Assembly: GCA_963580285.1 (NCBI GenBank)
Contig: OY757014.1
Coordinates: 20,562,088 to 20,626,087, forward strand
Length of the DNA: 64,000 bases
Direction of reading: 5' to 3'
From: Lucinisca nassula
Taxonomy: Eukaryota > Mollusca > Bivalvia > Lucinida > Lucinidae
In this document: positions 63,700 to 64,000 of the stretch, piece after piece
Position numbering within the stretch: the first letter of the stretch is position 1
How the letters are laid out: each line of letters starts with the position of its first letter
Program-made: the position numbers and the translations under genes
Notes under the pieces: model-generated
Seen by the model: the letters and a program-made list of their open reading frames with translations, nothing else
Told to the model about the DNA's origin: nothing
Databases searched by the model: none

Positions 63700-64000
63700 G
63701 CAGTGATTACGAAAAGAGACCTATACAAGTACATTGTAAATTTAACGCTGAACCACCCCCCCCCCACCCCCCACTCCCAGAAATTTGCAGATAAAAAAGT
63801 GTGACTTTTTCATTTCTGCTAAAAAATAGAGTCGGCTCTAACGAGTACCCACAACCTATATTTTAGAGCAGAAATGATTAGGCGGTTCTAACGTGTAACT
63901 ACAATCTATATTTTGAGCAGAAACAAGACAAATAATGTGTACCCCTGTAAACCCCAGTTTTACTATATAAACTGTCATACTTATATAGGCCTGTTTTCGT
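63700..64000. mobile_element. MITE with palindrome, cut by window end
   Basis: Starts 'gattacgaaaagagacctat'; contains the 'ataggcctgttttcgt' end at the window edge; internally two degenerate palindrome arms (63793-63930) and a C-run at 63755-63770. Confidence 0.6.

Noticed and set aside
1..64000. Bacterial or phage origin of the capsid/polymerase block
   Set aside because: No Shine-Dalgarno pattern at starts, 6-bp target duplication and retroviral-type integrase, and flanking DNA has introns and eukaryotic transposons.

Overview
The window looks like nuclear DNA of a marine invertebrate, most likely a bivalve mollusc (inference). The host coding signal is a set of short exons with clean GT/AG borders, on the minus strand, encoding thrombospondin type 1 (TSP1) modules and a fibrinogen-like/contactin-associated-protein-like ectodomain. 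The rest is dense, nested transposable elements: Penelope-like retroelements (PLE), a LINE, mariner remnants, a tRNA-derived SINE, several MITE families, tandem-repeat arrays that end in Helitron-like hairpins, and a complete Polinton/Maverick.

Host gene. Five exons are supported, read from high to low coordinates: TSP1 (60229-60393), TSP1 (57457-57621), TSP1 (38651-38827), then two exons of one ectodomain (23425-23571 and 13524-13931). All five begin and end in phase 1, so they can be joined or skipped without losing frame. The gene spans at least 47 kb here and continues beyond these exons at both ends. Nearly everything between the exons is intronic repeat.

Polinton (40484-55925, 15,442 bp). 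It lies in the intron between the second and third TSP1 exons. It is bounded by a 6-bp target duplication (GTCGCG), starts with AG and ends with CT, and has A/T-homopolymer-rich terminal inverted repeats of about 475 bp. Inside are a retroviral-type integrase with a zinc ribbon, a small zinc protein, protein-primed DNA polymerase B with an embedded HNH-like zinc module, an FtsK/A32-type packaging ATPase, a probable major capsid protein, a probable penton-like minor capsid protein, and seven or eight further compact ORFs, many with membrane segments. Genes are packed in divergent or tail-to-tail groups with 2-30 bp between ORFs, and most starts sit in a TA-rich 'TATAAAAATG'-like context. The set fits a virus-like element that could once have made virions. 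This copy is disabled: the capsid gene is split by a 467-bp insertion of a repeat that also lies in the host DNA at 31.2-32.3 kb; integrase has lost an internal segment and a zinc ligand; polymerase has two frameshifts; the ATPase is frameshifted in an A12 run. No adenain-type maturation protease was recognised.

Left flank (1-40.4 kb): mariner remnant (1-295), duplicated blocks (1.3-2.3 kb), PLE copies (2.6-6.5 kb, 9.1-9.4 kb, 10.7-11.4 kb, 35-36.7 kb), tandem arrays with hairpin tails (6.9-10.1, 11.9-12.7, 15-20.8, 24.2-25.6, 37.1-37.8 kb), a satellite rich in TGACCTTGA motifs (17.7-19.7 kb and 29.0-29.75 kb), palindrome-bearing MITEs, and a foldback element built from repeated GGTACGAAATGACC motifs (36.7-38.1 kb). 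Right flank (56-64 kb): two TTAA-flanked MITEs, a degenerate LINE on the minus strand, and more dispersed repeats.

All family assignments come from reading motifs by eye; no database search was run.
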